From assembly GCF_042677865.1 (NCBI RefSeq), contig NZ_JBHUDD010000157.1, positions 1-64,000 on the forward strand: 64,000 nucleotides of DNA, written 5' to 3'. The notes beneath the pieces were generated by a model. It saw only the letters and a program-made list of their open reading frames with translations. It had not been told where the DNA came from and ran no database searches. This document shows, in pieces, positions 1 through 8,192 of this stretch. The first letter of the stretch is position 1; each line of letters begins with the position of its first letter. Made by a program: the position numbers and the translations under genes. Source of the DNA: Lutimaribacter salitolerans (GTDB taxonomy: Bacteria; Pseudomonadota; Alphaproteobacteria; Rhodobacterales; Rhodobacteraceae).

Positions 1-28
1 CGTTCTCATCCTGATTGACGCTGGATTC

Positions 29-574
29 TCAGCCTGTTTGTCGCGCGGCACCCAGCCGCATGTCGCTCCCGGCCTCGAACACCAGCGTCGGGTGCAGCGC
101 GTTGCCGATCTGCGCGGCCCGCACCGCGTCCGAGGGCGGCGCGATCAGGCCGGCAAAGTCGTGCAACGCCTTTTGCAGATCGTCCAGCCCGGTCTGCGGC
201 CCAGTCATCACCAGATCAGCCCCCAGCGCCATGTCCATCGCGCCGCGTGTGAAATGCGTGTGCAGCCCCAGCGACAAGGCTCCGGCATTGGGCCGGTCGC
301 GCGGATCGGGCCGGGTCAGACTGGCGGGCGCGATGATCTGCCCGCCCCAGCGCAGTTCCAGCAATTGCCCCGCAACAGCAGGCGCGCGTCCCTGCCATTC
401 GGGCCCCCAAAGCAGGCTGCCCTGCACACCCCCGGTGCGCCATCGGTCGCGCGTATCCCCGAAGGAATCGTTGGTGAACACCGTGGCCCGGCCCAGATAC
501 TGCCGCTCTTGCGCAGCACCCGGCCCGGCCGCGATCAGCAGGCAGGCCACACAGAAAACGACGACGCGGAACAT
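29..574 (-). CDS. LpxR-like lipid A deacylase (DUF2219), short form
   Basis: Probable outer-membrane lipid A 3'-O-deacylase of the LpxR/DUF2219 family, which removes an acyl chain from lipid A. Residues 1-22 look like a Sec signal peptide with a hydrophobic core. The mature N-terminus carries the family's Asn-Asp pair (N35-D36 in FTNDSFGD) followed by a W-R-T-G-G strand, and His residues occur in LHTHF (105, 107), where the family has its catalytic His. At 181 residues it is far shorter than the roughly 300 usual for the family, and the frame stops at the very edge of the window. Either the C-terminal strands were lost by a nonsense or frameshift change near positions 29-60, or the gene is a genuine short variant. 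The family call is moderately sure; activity is doubtful. Confidence 0.6.
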   Translation of the reverse strand: MFRVVVFCVACLLIAAGPGAAQERQYLGRATVFTNDSFGDTRDRWRTGGVQGSLLWGPEWQGRAPAVAGQLLELRWGGQIIAPASLTRPDPRDRPNAGALSLGLHTHFTRGAMDMALGADLVMTGPQTGLDDLQKALHDFAGLIAPPSDAVRAAQIGNALHPTLVFEAGSDMRLGAARQTG

Positions 575-585
575 CCCGGCCTCTT

Positions 586-608
586 GGTTGGTTCATCTAA
601 AACCAACC
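586..608. repeat. 8-bp inverted repeat between livF and the lpxR-like gene
   Basis: GGTTGGTT and AACCAACC are perfect complements separated by 7 bases. The dyad starts 11 bases upstream of the lpxR-like start and lies about 70 bases beyond the livF stop. It could be an operator or 5' hairpin for the deacylase gene, or a terminator-like structure after livF; no T tract follows on the minus strand. The role is not determined. Confidence 0.4.
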
Positions 609-678
609 TAGACAGGAGAGGCAGGCACCGACAGCGCGCAGGCCGCGAAGGCCGCGTTTCTGCCCCAAGTGTTGCGCT

Positions 679-1380
679 TCAGACCGACAGATAGGCGTCG
701 CGCACCTCGGGGTTGGCGTTCAGCTCGGCCAAAGTGCCGGTGAACTTCTGGCTGCCGCCCTCGATGATCACCGCCATGTCGGCCACCGCGCGGGCGAAAT
801 GCAGGTTCTGTTCCGACAGCAGCACGGTCAGCCCGTCCTGTTTCAACTGGATGATCACCCGCGCCATCTGTTCCACGATCACCGGGGCAATGCCCTCGGA
901 CGGTTCATCCAGCAGCACGAAGGACGGGTTGCCCATCAGCGTGCGCGCGATCGTCAGCATCTGCTGCTCGCCGCCCGACAGGGCCTTGCCGCGGTTGTTG
1001 CGCCGCTCGGCCAGGTTCGGAAACAGCTCGAACAGCTCCTCGATGGTCCAGGGATGGCTGCCCGGGCGCGGCGGCTGGCGGCCGACCTCGAGGTTCTCCA
1101 GAACCGTCAGGTCGGTAAAGATGCGCCGCTCCTCGGGCACGTATCCCAGCCCCAGCTTGGCCACCTTGTGCGTGGGCTGTCCGGTGATGTCATGGCCCTG
1201 AAAGGTCACGCTGCCACTGCGCGGGGTGACAAGCTGCATGATGGATTTCATCGTCGTCGTCTTGCCCGCACCATTGCGCCCCAGCAAGGCCACCACCTGC
1301 CCGCGCGCCACGGTAAAGCTCAGGTCGTTCAGCACATGGGCTTTGCCGTAGAATGAATTCACCCCGCTCAGTTCAAGCAT
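679..1380 (-). CDS. livF: Branched-chain-type ABC transporter ATPase (LivF family)
   Basis: Second ATPase of a LivFGHM-type ABC importer, hydrolysing ATP on the cytoplasmic face to drive uptake. The 233-residue protein has Walker A GRNGAGKT (34-41), the signature LSGGEQQ and Walker B FVLLDEPSEGI, all typical of LivF. The start MLELSGVNSFYG is chosen because it aligns with the family N-terminus; its ATG overlaps the end of livG by 8 bases, indicating translational coupling. It is the last gene of a Rieske oxygenase - binding protein - LivHM - LivG - LivF transcription unit. The neighbours suggest that the cargo is a ring compound or its derivative rather than leucine; this is inference. Confidence 0.9.
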   Translation of the reverse strand: MLELSGVNSFYGKAHVLNDLSFTVARGQVVALLGRNGAGKTTTMKSIMQLVTPRSGSVTFQGHDITGQPTHKVAKLGLGYVPEERRIFTDLTVLENLEVGRQPPRPGSHPWTIEELFELFPNLAERRNNRGKALSGGEQQMLTIARTLMGNPSFVLLDEPSEGIAPVIVEQMARVIIQLKQDGLTVLLSEQNLHFARAVADMAVIIEGGSQKFTGTLAELNANPEVRDAYLSV

Positions 1381-2152
1381 GTTCACCCTCGTCTTGCGCG
1401 TTGAACAGCGTGCCGCCGCCCAGATACACCTCCTGCACGCGCGGATCGTTGCGGATCGCCTCGGCATTGCCATCCGCGATCAGCTCGCCCCGGTTCAGCA
1501 CCATGATCCGGTGCGCATGGGCAAAGACGACGTCCATGTCATGCTCGGTGAACAGCACGCTGACCCCCTGATCGCGCACGATGTCCGCCGTCAGCTTCAT
1601 CAGCGCGATGCGTTCGCGCGGGGCCATGCCCGCCGTCGGTTCGTCCATCAGCAGCAGCGTCGGATCATGCGCCAGCGCAATCGCCAGTTCCAGCCGCTTC
1701 AGATCGCCATAGGCCAGAACCGCGCAATGCCGCTCGGCCTGCGCCTGCATCCCCACCATCTCCAGCAGGGCCATCGCCCGCTCGCGGTGCATCTTGTGGG
1801 CATAGCGCAGGATATTGAACACCTGGCCGTGATGCGACAGCAGCGCCATCTGCACGTTCTCGATCACCGTCATCGAGGCATAGGTGCCGGTGATCTGAAA
1901 CGTCCGCCCCACACCGCGCCGCCAGATCTGGCGCGGGGTCAGCCCGGTGATCTCGTCTCCCATCAGGTGCACGGTGCCGCGGGTCGGCTTCAACTGCCCC
2001 ATCAGCATGTTGAAACAGGTGCTTTTGCCTGCCCCGTTCGGGCCGATCAGGGCCAGCAACTCCCCCTTTTGCAGGCTGAACGAGACATCGTTCACCGCCA
2101 CCAGCCCGCCGAACCGCCGCGTCAGGCCACGGGTTTCCAGAACCACGCTCAT
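1373..2152 (-). CDS. livG: Branched-chain-type ABC transporter ATPase (LivG family)
   Basis: First ATPase of the LivFGHM-type importer. It has 259 residues with Walker A GPNGAGKST (37-45), an altered signature LAYGDLKRLELA where LivG usually has LSYGEQRRLE, Walker B LLLMDEPTAG, and the extended LivG insert around the switch region. The start MSVVLETRGL is used; its ATG overlaps the TGA of the fused permease (ATGA), so translation is probably coupled. It pairs with the downstream LivF ATPase under the single fused permease. Substrate specificity is not encoded here but in the binding protein upstream. Confidence 0.9.
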   Translation of the reverse strand: MSVVLETRGLTRRFGGLVAVNDVSFSLQKGELLALIGPNGAGKSTCFNMLMGQLKPTRGTVHLMGDEITGLTPRQIWRRGVGRTFQITGTYASMTVIENVQMALLSHHGQVFNILRYAHKMHRERAMALLEMVGMQAQAERHCAVLAYGDLKRLELAIALAHDPTLLLMDEPTAGMAPRERIALMKLTADIVRDQGVSVLFTEHDMDVVFAHAHRIMVLNRGELIADGNAEAIRNDPRVQEVYLGGGTLFNAQDEGEHA

Positions 2153-4011
2153 GTCTTGTCCTCCGCGCTGCGCAGCAGGCCCAGACGCTCGGCCCATTTG
2201 CGCAAGGTGCCCACGATGCCGTCCGGGGCCATGATCACCACCGCGATGATCAGCAGACCCATCGCCAGCCGCCAGTATTCGAACCGCGTCAGCGTGTCCT
2301 CGATCCCCTTGAAGGCCGCACCGCCGACGATCCCGCCCGACAGGGTTTTCACCCCGCCCAGAAACACCACGATCAGCGCATCGAAACTGCGCGCGATTTC
2401 CAGCTCGTTGGGAAACACGCTGCCCTTCGAGAACACGAACAATCCCCCGGCAAGCCCGGCCATCATGCCCGCAAAGGCAAAGGCCAGCATCTGCACGCGC
2501 TTGGTGTGGATGCCCGTCGCCTCGGCCTGCCGCGCGCTGTCACGCGCCGCGCGCAGGGCATAGCCAAAGGGCGCATGCGCCATCTGCCGCAGCATCAGGA
2601 TTCCGCCCACCGCAAAGACCAGCGTGAAGTAATAGTAGACGGTCGTGCCGCTCAGCCACCGTGCCGGCCAGATGCCCAGCAGGCCATCGTCGCCCCCGGT
2701 CACGCTGCCCCACTGGAACACAAGACTCCACAGCAGTTGCGCGAAGGCCAGCGTCAGCATGGCAAAATACACCCCCGTCAGCCGCAGGCAGATCCAGCCG
2801 ATGAGGACCGCGCCCAGCCCCGCCCCCAGCGGTGCCAGCACAAAGGCCAGCTCCATCGGCGTGTTCGCATGGGTCACCAGCAGGGCCGCAACATAGGCTC
2901 CGCCGCCGAAATAGGCCGCATGTCCAAAGCTGACCAGCCCCCCCAAACCCAGCAGGAAATGCAAGGACGCTGCGAACAGACAGAATATAAGGATGTCGGT
3001 CGTCAGCACCTGGGTAAAGTTCGATCCGAACAGCGGCAGCGCGGCCAGCGCGGCCACCCCTGCGCCCACCAGCAGCCGCACCTGAAGCCCGGCAGGCTTG
3101 ATTGGGCGCTCGGGCTCGCCGACCTGGCCATGCTCGCCCGCCACTTCTTCGCGGCCGAACAGGCCATAGGGCCGGATCATCAGCACCAGCACCATGACCA
3201 CGAACATCAGCACCAGCGTGGATTGCGGCATGTAGGTCACGCCAAAGACGTTGAGCACGGAAATGATGACGGCGGCCAGATAGGCCCCGGGCAACGAACC
3301 CATGCCGCCGATCACGACCACCACGAACACGGCGGTCAGGATCGTGAAATCCATCAACAGGTCCGCCCCACCTTTCGGCAGTTGCAGCGCCCCGCCCAGA
3401 CCGGCCAGACCACAGCCAAGGGCAAAGACGCCGGTGAACAGCCACGCCTGATTGACGCCCAGCGCGCCTACCATCTCGCGGTCCTGCGTGGCGGCGCGCA
3501 CCAGCGTGCCGACCCGGGTTTTCGTGATCAGATACCACAGGCCCAGCGCGACAAAGGGCGTGATCACCAGCAGCGCGATGTCGTATTTCGGCACCGGCTC
3601 GCCCATGATCCGCACCACGCCGCGCAGCCCGGGCGCGCGCGGACCCAGCAGATCTTCGGGGCCCCAGATCATCAGCGCCAGATCCTGCACCACAAGGATG
3701 ACGCCAAAGGTGGCGACAAGCTGGAACAGCTCGGGCGCACGGTACACCGGCCGCAGCACCAGTATCTCGACCAGCATACCGATCACGCCCACCGCCAGAC
3801 CGGCCAGCAGGATCGCGCCCCAAAAGCCGACGGCCCCCGGCAGCACCTGCATCAGCGTATAGCCGATATAGGCCCCCAGCATGTAGAAACTGCCATGTGC
3901 GAAATTGACGATACGGGTGACGCCAAAGATCAGGCTCAGCCCCGAGGCGACCATGAAAAGCGCCCCCGCATTGGCAAGACCCGTCAATAGCTGAGCGATG
4001 AAAAGGCCCAT
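2149..4011 (-). CDS. Fused LivH-LivM ABC permease
   Basis: Inner-membrane permease that joins both halves of a branched-chain-type ABC transporter in one 620-residue chain. Residues 1 to about 290 are LivH-like (GLSLIFGVTRIVNFAHG near the start, then the coupling segment before ARPYG-type LIRPYGLFG). A short charged linker at roughly 290-315 follows. Residues from about 315 to the end are LivM-like (LVSFGHAAYFGGGAY, LRAARDSARQAEATGI, late FLGGVKTLSGGIVGG). The two parts are normally separate genes of about 300 codons each. The frame is continuous with no internal stop, so a real fusion is more likely than an error. It overlaps livG by ATGA and lies 79 bases after the binding-protein gene. Confidence 0.88.
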   Translation of the reverse strand: MGLFIAQLLTGLANAGALFMVASGLSLIFGVTRIVNFAHGSFYMLGAYIGYTLMQVLPGAVGFWGAILLAGLAVGVIGMLVEILVLRPVYRAPELFQLVATFGVILVVQDLALMIWGPEDLLGPRAPGLRGVVRIMGEPVPKYDIALLVITPFVALGLWYLITKTRVGTLVRAATQDREMVGALGVNQAWLFTGVFALGCGLAGLGGALQLPKGGADLLMDFTILTAVFVVVVIGGMGSLPGAYLAAVIISVLNVFGVTYMPQSTLVLMFVVMVLVLMIRPYGLFGREEVAGEHGQVGEPERPIKPAGLQVRLLVGAGVAALAALPLFGSNFTQVLTTDILIFCLFAASLHFLLGLGGLVSFGHAAYFGGGAYVAALLVTHANTPMELAFVLAPLGAGLGAVLIGWICLRLTGVYFAMLTLAFAQLLWSLVFQWGSVTGGDDGLLGIWPARWLSGTTVYYYFTLVFAVGGILMLRQMAHAPFGYALRAARDSARQAEATGIHTKRVQMLAFAFAGMMAGLAGGLFVFSKGSVFPNELEIARSFDALIVVFLGGVKTLSGGIVGGAAFKGIEDTLTRFEYWRLAMGLLIIAVVIMAPDGIVGTLRKWAERLGLLRSAEDKT

Positions 4012-4090
4012 CTATATCCCTGTTCCGGTTGTCTGTGATGAAAGGACCCCGCCGCGCGTTATCAGCACGGGCAGCGGGGCCGTGTCTGGA

Positions 4091-5296
4091 TCAGTTGGCC
4101 GGGCGCAGCTTGCGCACTTCCTCGTCCGAGGGCAAGAAGTCCGCCCCATCCTTGTAGGCCCAGTCAACCATCACGCCCTTGCCGTCGCGCACGGTCGTGG
4201 TGCCCACATAGGCCCCCATTGTGGACTGGTGGTCGATGGCACGATAGGTGATCTCGCCCATCGGCGTGTCCAGCGTCAGATCCTTGAACGCTTCGCGGAT
4301 CGCGTCGGTCTCGGTGCTGCCCGCCTTTTCCAGCGCCGCCACGATGGATTGCACCGTCATGTAGCCCACGATGGAGCCCAGACGCGGGTAATCATCCCAC
4401 CGCTCCTGATAGGCGCTGACAAACTCTCCCGCCGCGCCCTCGTTCAGGTCGTACCAGGGGTAGCCGGTGACGATCCATCCCTCGGGGGCCTCGTCGCCCA
4501 GCGGGTCCAGGTATTCCGGCTCGCCCGACAGCAGGCCAAAGACCGTGCGCCCGTCAAACAGGCCCCGGTCGCCGCCCTCGCGCACCAGCTTGGCCAGATC
4601 GGGGCCAAAGGTGACGTTGTAGATCGCATCGGGCTTGGCGCGCTCCAGCGCCTGCGCCTCGGCCCCGGCATCGATGTTGAACAGGGCGGGCCACTGCTCG
4701 GCCACGAACTCGGCCTCGGGCTTCAGCCGCAGCAGGTTTTCCTTGAACGCCGCCACCGCATCCTTGCCATAGGCATAGTTGGGCGCGATCGTGGCGAATT
4801 TCACCGCATCGGTCTTGGCCGCCTCTTCGGCCAGCATCGCCGCCTGCATGTAGGTCGAGCTGCGCAGCCGGAAGGTATAGTCATTGCCCGACGCCCAGAC
4901 CAGGCTGTCGGCCAGCGGCTCGGACGCCAGGTAGACATAGCCGCGCTGCCCTGCCAGCGACGCGATGGCCAGCCCGACGTTGGACAGGATGGTGCCGGTC
5001 AGCATCACCGTGCCGTCGCGCGTCATCAGCTCCTCGGCGATCTTGACCGCCTCGCCCGGTTCGCCCTGATCGTCGCGGAAGATGAACTCCAGCGGGCGGT
5101 CCAGCACGCCACCGGCCTCGTTCACCTGCTCCAGCGCCAGTTCGATCCCCATCTTGTAAGGCTCGGCAAAGGCCGCCATGCGCTTGTAATGGTTGATCTC
5201 GCCGATCTTGATGGCCTCTTGCGCCACGGCCCCCAGCGGCATCGCCGCCAGGGCGACCGCCCCCAGCATCCCCTTCAGGAAAGTCTTGCGTTTCAT
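4091..5296 (-). CDS. Periplasmic substrate-binding protein of LivK type
   Basis: Type I periplasmic binding protein that delivers solute to the fused LivHM permease. The start MKRKTFLKGMLG is supported by a classical signal peptide (positive n-region, Ala/Leu core, cleavage near AVAQ|EA at about residue 22). The mature protein opens with IKIGEINHYKRM and ELALEQVNEAGGV, the usual LivK/amide-binding layout, and has about 400 residues in total. It sits 35 bases after the Rieske oxygenase stop and upstream of the permease, so it belongs to that operon. Proteins of this subfamily bind amino acids, amides or aromatic acids; the ligand cannot be inferred from sequence alone. Confidence 0.85.
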   Translation of the reverse strand: MKRKTFLKGMLGAVALAAMPLGAVAQEAIKIGEINHYKRMAAFAEPYKMGIELALEQVNEAGGVLDRPLEFIFRDDQGEPGEAVKIAEELMTRDGTVMLTGTILSNVGLAIASLAGQRGYVYLASEPLADSLVWASGNDYTFRLRSSTYMQAAMLAEEAAKTDAVKFATIAPNYAYGKDAVAAFKENLLRLKPEAEFVAEQWPALFNIDAGAEAQALERAKPDAIYNVTFGPDLAKLVREGGDRGLFDGRTVFGLLSGEPEYLDPLGDEAPEGWIVTGYPWYDLNEGAAGEFVSAYQERWDDYPRLGSIVGYMTVQSIVAALEKAGSTETDAIREAFKDLTLDTPMGEITYRAIDHQSTMGAYVGTTTVRDGKGVMVDWAYKDGADFLPSDEEVRKLRPAN

Positions 5297-5331
5297 TGTC
5301 GTTCCTCTCTGTTGGTCCCCTGTGCCGCCGG

Positions 5332-6399
5332 TCAATCCAGCTGCACGAATGTCGGCCTTTCCGGCTCTCCAAGATATTCGGTCGCTTCCGCCTCGATCAG
5401 ATCGCGGATGCGCTTGCGATACACGTTCGGTGCCTTGTCGATGGCAATCCGTATCGGCTTGCGCCTTTGCGGCTTCTGCTCTTCCACATGGATGGCTTCC
5501 AGCACCTCCTTGTCCTCGTCGAACGCGATCTGGAACATCGCGTCCATCTGCGCGCTGGCCGCATCATCGCCCAGCGCCGTGTTGCGCAGGTGCATCCAGT
5601 AATCGATGGTGTAATCCTCGGTCACCGGGGTCACGAAATGCAACGCGAAAATGCGCACCCCGCTGTCACGCGCCTCTTCGGGCAGGTTCAGCCCGGCATC
5701 AACGCTGCCAAAGTCGATCACCGCCGTGGACGGCATGTGCAGATAATAGTAATGCCAACGATCCACGTTTCCGGCAAACCCGCCGAATTTCTGGAAGAAC
5801 CCCACCGGAGGCGCGTTGCGTATCCAGCGCCAGGCCGAGATCACCTCACCGCTGGTGGACACGTGCACCGGCACGTTCTCGGACGCGGCACTGCCCAGCG
5901 TTGTAGGATGCACAAAGCTCACATGCGCCGGATCGACAAGGTTTTCCGCCACGTTCAGGTAATGCGCCCGGATGTGCAGCGCCCCGCCGTGATGCGCGTG
6001 CCAGGCCGGATCATCGAACTGCTCCAGATGAAAGATTCCTGCCGTGTCCGCCTTGTCCGGGTCGCCCATCCAGATCCAGACGATTCCATACCGCTCCTCG
6101 ACCACAAAGGCATCGACATAGGCGCTGCGCGGCAGGTTGTCCTGCCCCGGCACCCGAACGCATTCTCCGCTGCAATCAAAGGTCATGCCGTGATAGCCGC
6201 ATTGCACCGTGTCGCCGATACGCTTGCCCTTGGACAGCGGCAACTGCTTGTGCGGGCAGCGATCTTCCAGCGCCACGACCCGGCCGTCCGAGGCCCGGAA
6301 CATCACAAGCCCCTGCGCGCAGATCGTCACCGGCTTCAGGGCGTCACCGAAATCGCGCGACCATCCCGCCACGTACCATGCGTTCCTGACAAAGCTCAT
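5332..6399 (-). CDS. Rieske ring-hydroxylating oxygenase alpha subunit, VanA-like
   Basis: Oxygenase component of a Rieske non-heme iron system; VanA-like members typically do O- or N-demethylation or hydroxylation of small aromatic acids. The Rieske cluster ligands are C48-x-H50 and C67-x2-H70 (RCPHKQ, QCGYHGM). The mononuclear iron site is in NLVDPAHVSFVH, fitting D156-x2-H159-x4-H164. Its 355 residues match VanA size. The start MSFVRNAWYVAGW is a typical family N-terminus. No ferredoxin reductase partner lies nearby, so reducing power must come from elsewhere. It heads the importer operon and is divergent from a marR gene with a dyad operator between them, suggesting inducible expression. 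The substrate is unknown. Confidence 0.85.
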   Translation of the reverse strand: MSFVRNAWYVAGWSRDFGDALKPVTICAQGLVMFRASDGRVVALEDRCPHKQLPLSKGKRIGDTVQCGYHGMTFDCSGECVRVPGQDNLPRSAYVDAFVVEERYGIVWIWMGDPDKADTAGIFHLEQFDDPAWHAHHGGALHIRAHYLNVAENLVDPAHVSFVHPTTLGSAASENVPVHVSTSGEVISAWRWIRNAPPVGFFQKFGGFAGNVDRWHYYYLHMPSTAVIDFGSVDAGLNLPEEARDSGVRIFALHFVTPVTEDYTIDYWMHLRNTALGDDAASAQMDAMFQIAFDEDKEVLEAIHVEEQKPQRRKPIRIAIDKAPNVYRKRIRDLIEAEATEYLGEPERPTFVQLD

Positions 6400-6472
6400 C
6401 GTGACCACTCCTCTGCTGGCGTTTACTCTCGCTCGCACCCTGCGGCACCTTGTCCCGATGAGGCACCATGAT

Positions 6473-6492
6473 ATTGTTAGTTGTCAAACAAT
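6473..6492. promoter_or_regulatory. Operator O1, probable MarR-family binding site
   Basis: A 20-bp dyad, ATTGTTAG then TTGT then CAAACAAT, lies between the divergent Rieske oxygenase and marR genes. Its outer arms are perfect complements over six bases. The same half-sites and spacing recur at 14225-14244 and 14326-14345, next to the other genes of the catabolic locus. MarR dimers usually bind dyads of about this size near their own gene. Binding is inferred, not shown. Confidence 0.6.
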
Positions 6493-6574
6493 TTTTGCGC
6501 CAATATTGCCAGCAGGGTTGGACCGGCGGTGATAATCGTGAAACACTGGTTTGAAATTAAGCGGCACGAGGGCG

Positions 6575-6997
6575 ATGGACATCGACATCACACAAACCTA
6601 CCGGCTTGAGGACCAGATCGGGTTCAAGCTGCGGCTTGCCAACCAGAAACATCTCGAGCTGTTCGCCCGCATGATGCCCGAGGTCACGCCGACGCAATTC
6701 GCGATTCTGGCGCGGCTGCGCGAAACCGGCCCGATCTCGCAGAACGATCTGGGCCGCCGCGTGGGGCTGGACGCCGCCACCACCAAGGGCGTGATCGACC
6801 GGCTGCGCGCCAAGGGGCTGGTGGAAAGCCGCAAAAGCCCCACCGACATGCGGCGGCTGGTGATCTCGCTCAGTGATCAGGGCCACAGCTTTGCCGAAAA
6901 AGCCATTGCCACCGCGTCCGAGATTTCGCGCGCCACATCCGCCAACCTGACCCCGCGCGAGCTGGAGCGTCTGCTGGCGCTACTGGACAAGCTGTAG
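6575..6997 (+). CDS. MarR-family transcriptional regulator
   Basis: Winged-helix dimeric regulator of 140 residues. The recognisable MarR core runs from TPTQFAILARL through DLGRRVGLDAATTKGVIDRL (recognition helix) to the wing KGLVESRKSPTDMRRLVISLSD. MarR proteins commonly repress aromatic-catabolism operons and are released by the pathway substrate or a CoA ester. The ATG start MDIDITQTY is preferred over an in-frame TTG 24 bases upstream. It is divergent from the Rieske/importer operon and convergent with the DUF1185/hydroxylase operon. Three similar dyads (O1-O3) near both promoter regions make it the likely controller of the whole locus. Confidence 0.85.
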   Translation: MDIDITQTYRLEDQIGFKLRLANQKHLELFARMMPEVTPTQFAILARLRETGPISQNDLGRRVGLDAATTKGVIDRLRAKGLVESRKSPTDMRRLVISLSDQGHSFAEKAIATASEISRATSANLTPRELERLLALLDKL

Positions 6998-7012
6998 GGC
7001 GGCAAGGCCGGT

Positions 7013-7597
7013 CTAGCGCAACCCGTCCTTGCCCTCGGCCTGATCATGCGTCAGCCCGCCGACGCGCGGCAGCGGCCTGCCACTGTCTGTGACGGCCACG
7101 GCCACCAGGATCTCGTCGGCGCGCGGCGCGTCGTTCATGCGCACCTCGACCCCGTCGAAATGCGACCGGACATAGGCCGCATCCTTGTGCCCCAGCGGCA
7201 CGTCCAGATCCTGCCCCGGCCCGCCCATTTTCTTGGACGACGGCACCAGCGCGGCCCCTTTGTCCACCGCCTTGCGCAACGGCGCCCCCAGCTTGGGGTG
7301 CAGGATGGCGGCGGCATGTTCCAACTCGCCCGCCTCGCCCACCATCGCGGCCTTGCCATAGCTTTGCGCATCTTCCGGCGCGATGCCCAGAGCCGCAACC
7401 GCGCGCGCGCCCAGCAACCCGCCCAGTTGGGCACCGATCTCCATCAACTCCGACAGATCCTCGTGATACACGCCCGCGAACGGGTTGCGGATCACCGCCA
7501 CGGCCACCGCCTTGCGAGTGGGCGGGTCGATCCTGCGGCCGATCTCGGAATGGGTCTCCTCGACCCAGACAGCCAGCTTGCGAATATCTGCGCTCAT
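7013..7597 (-). CDS. DUF1185 (AA_synth) family protein, second copy
   Basis: Protein of 194 residues from the Pfam AA_synth/DUF1185 family, whose biochemical role is not established despite the name. Family landmarks are RNPFAGVYHEDLSELM, LVPSSKKMGGPG, a YVRSHFDGVEV segment and NDAPRADEI. It is a diverged tandem paralogue of the gene just upstream; both share YVRSHFD, NDAPRA and the C-terminal DGLR. Its ATG overlaps the upstream stop (ATGA), so both are probably made together, perhaps as a hetero-oligomer. It is the last gene of the operon starting with the FAD subunit. The position suggests a role in processing a ring-cleavage product or in cofactor assembly, but this is speculation. Confidence 0.8.
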   Translation of the reverse strand: MSADIRKLAVWVEETHSEIGRRIDPPTRKAVAVAVIRNPFAGVYHEDLSELMEIGAQLGGLLGARAVAALGIAPEDAQSYGKAAMVGEAGELEHAAAILHPKLGAPLRKAVDKGAALVPSSKKMGGPGQDLDVPLGHKDAAYVRSHFDGVEVRMNDAPRADEILVAVAVTDSGRPLPRVGGLTHDQAEGKDGLR

Positions 7598-8178
7598 CTC
7601 AGACCGTCCTCTCCGGTGATGTCCTCGGCGGCCAACCCGCCCGCCCGGTCATGCACGCGCGGCCCGGTGGTCATCACCAGCACCACCGCCATTTCATTCG
7701 CGCGCGGCGCGTCGTTGATCCCCACCTCGATGGAATCGAAATGCGACCGGACATAGGACGCATCCACATGCGTCACCGGCACATCCAGCCGCGTGCCCGC
7801 CGCACCCACCTTTTTCGTGGAGGGCACGATGGCCTTGGCCCCGCCCAGCACCTCGCGCATGGCATAGCCGCCGGGCGCGTGCCACAGCGCGCCATGCTCG
7901 ATCTCGCCTCCGGCTCCGATGATGGCCCCCTTGCCATAGCCGCGCACGGCCCCCGCATCGCCGCCCAGCGTCTCGACCAGCCTCTGCGCCATCATCACGC
8001 CCAGCGGCTTGAGGTCCTCCATGAAGGGCTGGATATCCTCGTGATACGCCCCGGCATAGGGGTTCGCGATCACCGCCATGATGCTGGCCCGGCGCAGCGG
8101 CACATTGGCGCGCGGCCCGCCCTCGTGGTGGATCTCCTCGACCGCGGTGATGATCTTGCGGATATTGACCTCTGGCAT
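7594..8178 (-). CDS. DUF1185 (AA_synth) family protein, first copy
   Basis: First of two tandem DUF1185 proteins, also 194 residues. Visible landmarks are NPYAGAYHEDIQPFM, KGAIIGAGGEIEHGA, IVPSTKKVGAAG, YVRSHFDSIEVGINDAPRANE and the C-terminal DGLR. The GAGGEIEH segment corresponds to GEAGELEH in the partner, so that Glu-x-Glu-His core is kept in both copies. It lies 14 bases after the UPF0280 gene and overlaps the second copy by ATGA. The family often sits beside amidohydrolases and heterocycle-degradation genes. Function is unknown; membership is secure. Confidence 0.8.
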   Translation of the reverse strand: MPEVNIRKIITAVEEIHHEGGPRANVPLRRASIMAVIANPYAGAYHEDIQPFMEDLKPLGVMMAQRLVETLGGDAGAVRGYGKGAIIGAGGEIEHGALWHAPGGYAMREVLGGAKAIVPSTKKVGAAGTRLDVPVTHVDASYVRSHFDSIEVGINDAPRANEMAVVLVMTTGPRVHDRAGGLAAEDITGEDGLR

Positions 8179-8192
8179 CTTGCGCAGCTCCT

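Noticed and set aside
29..60. Frameshift repair to extend the LpxR-like protein
   Set aside because: Neither alternative frame gives a clear continuation of the family pattern in the few bases left before the window edge.
2149..4011. LivH and LivM as two genes joined by an error
   Set aside because: The frame is open through the linker, with no start codon and ribosome site in the expected place for a separate LivM gene, so a real fusion is simpler.
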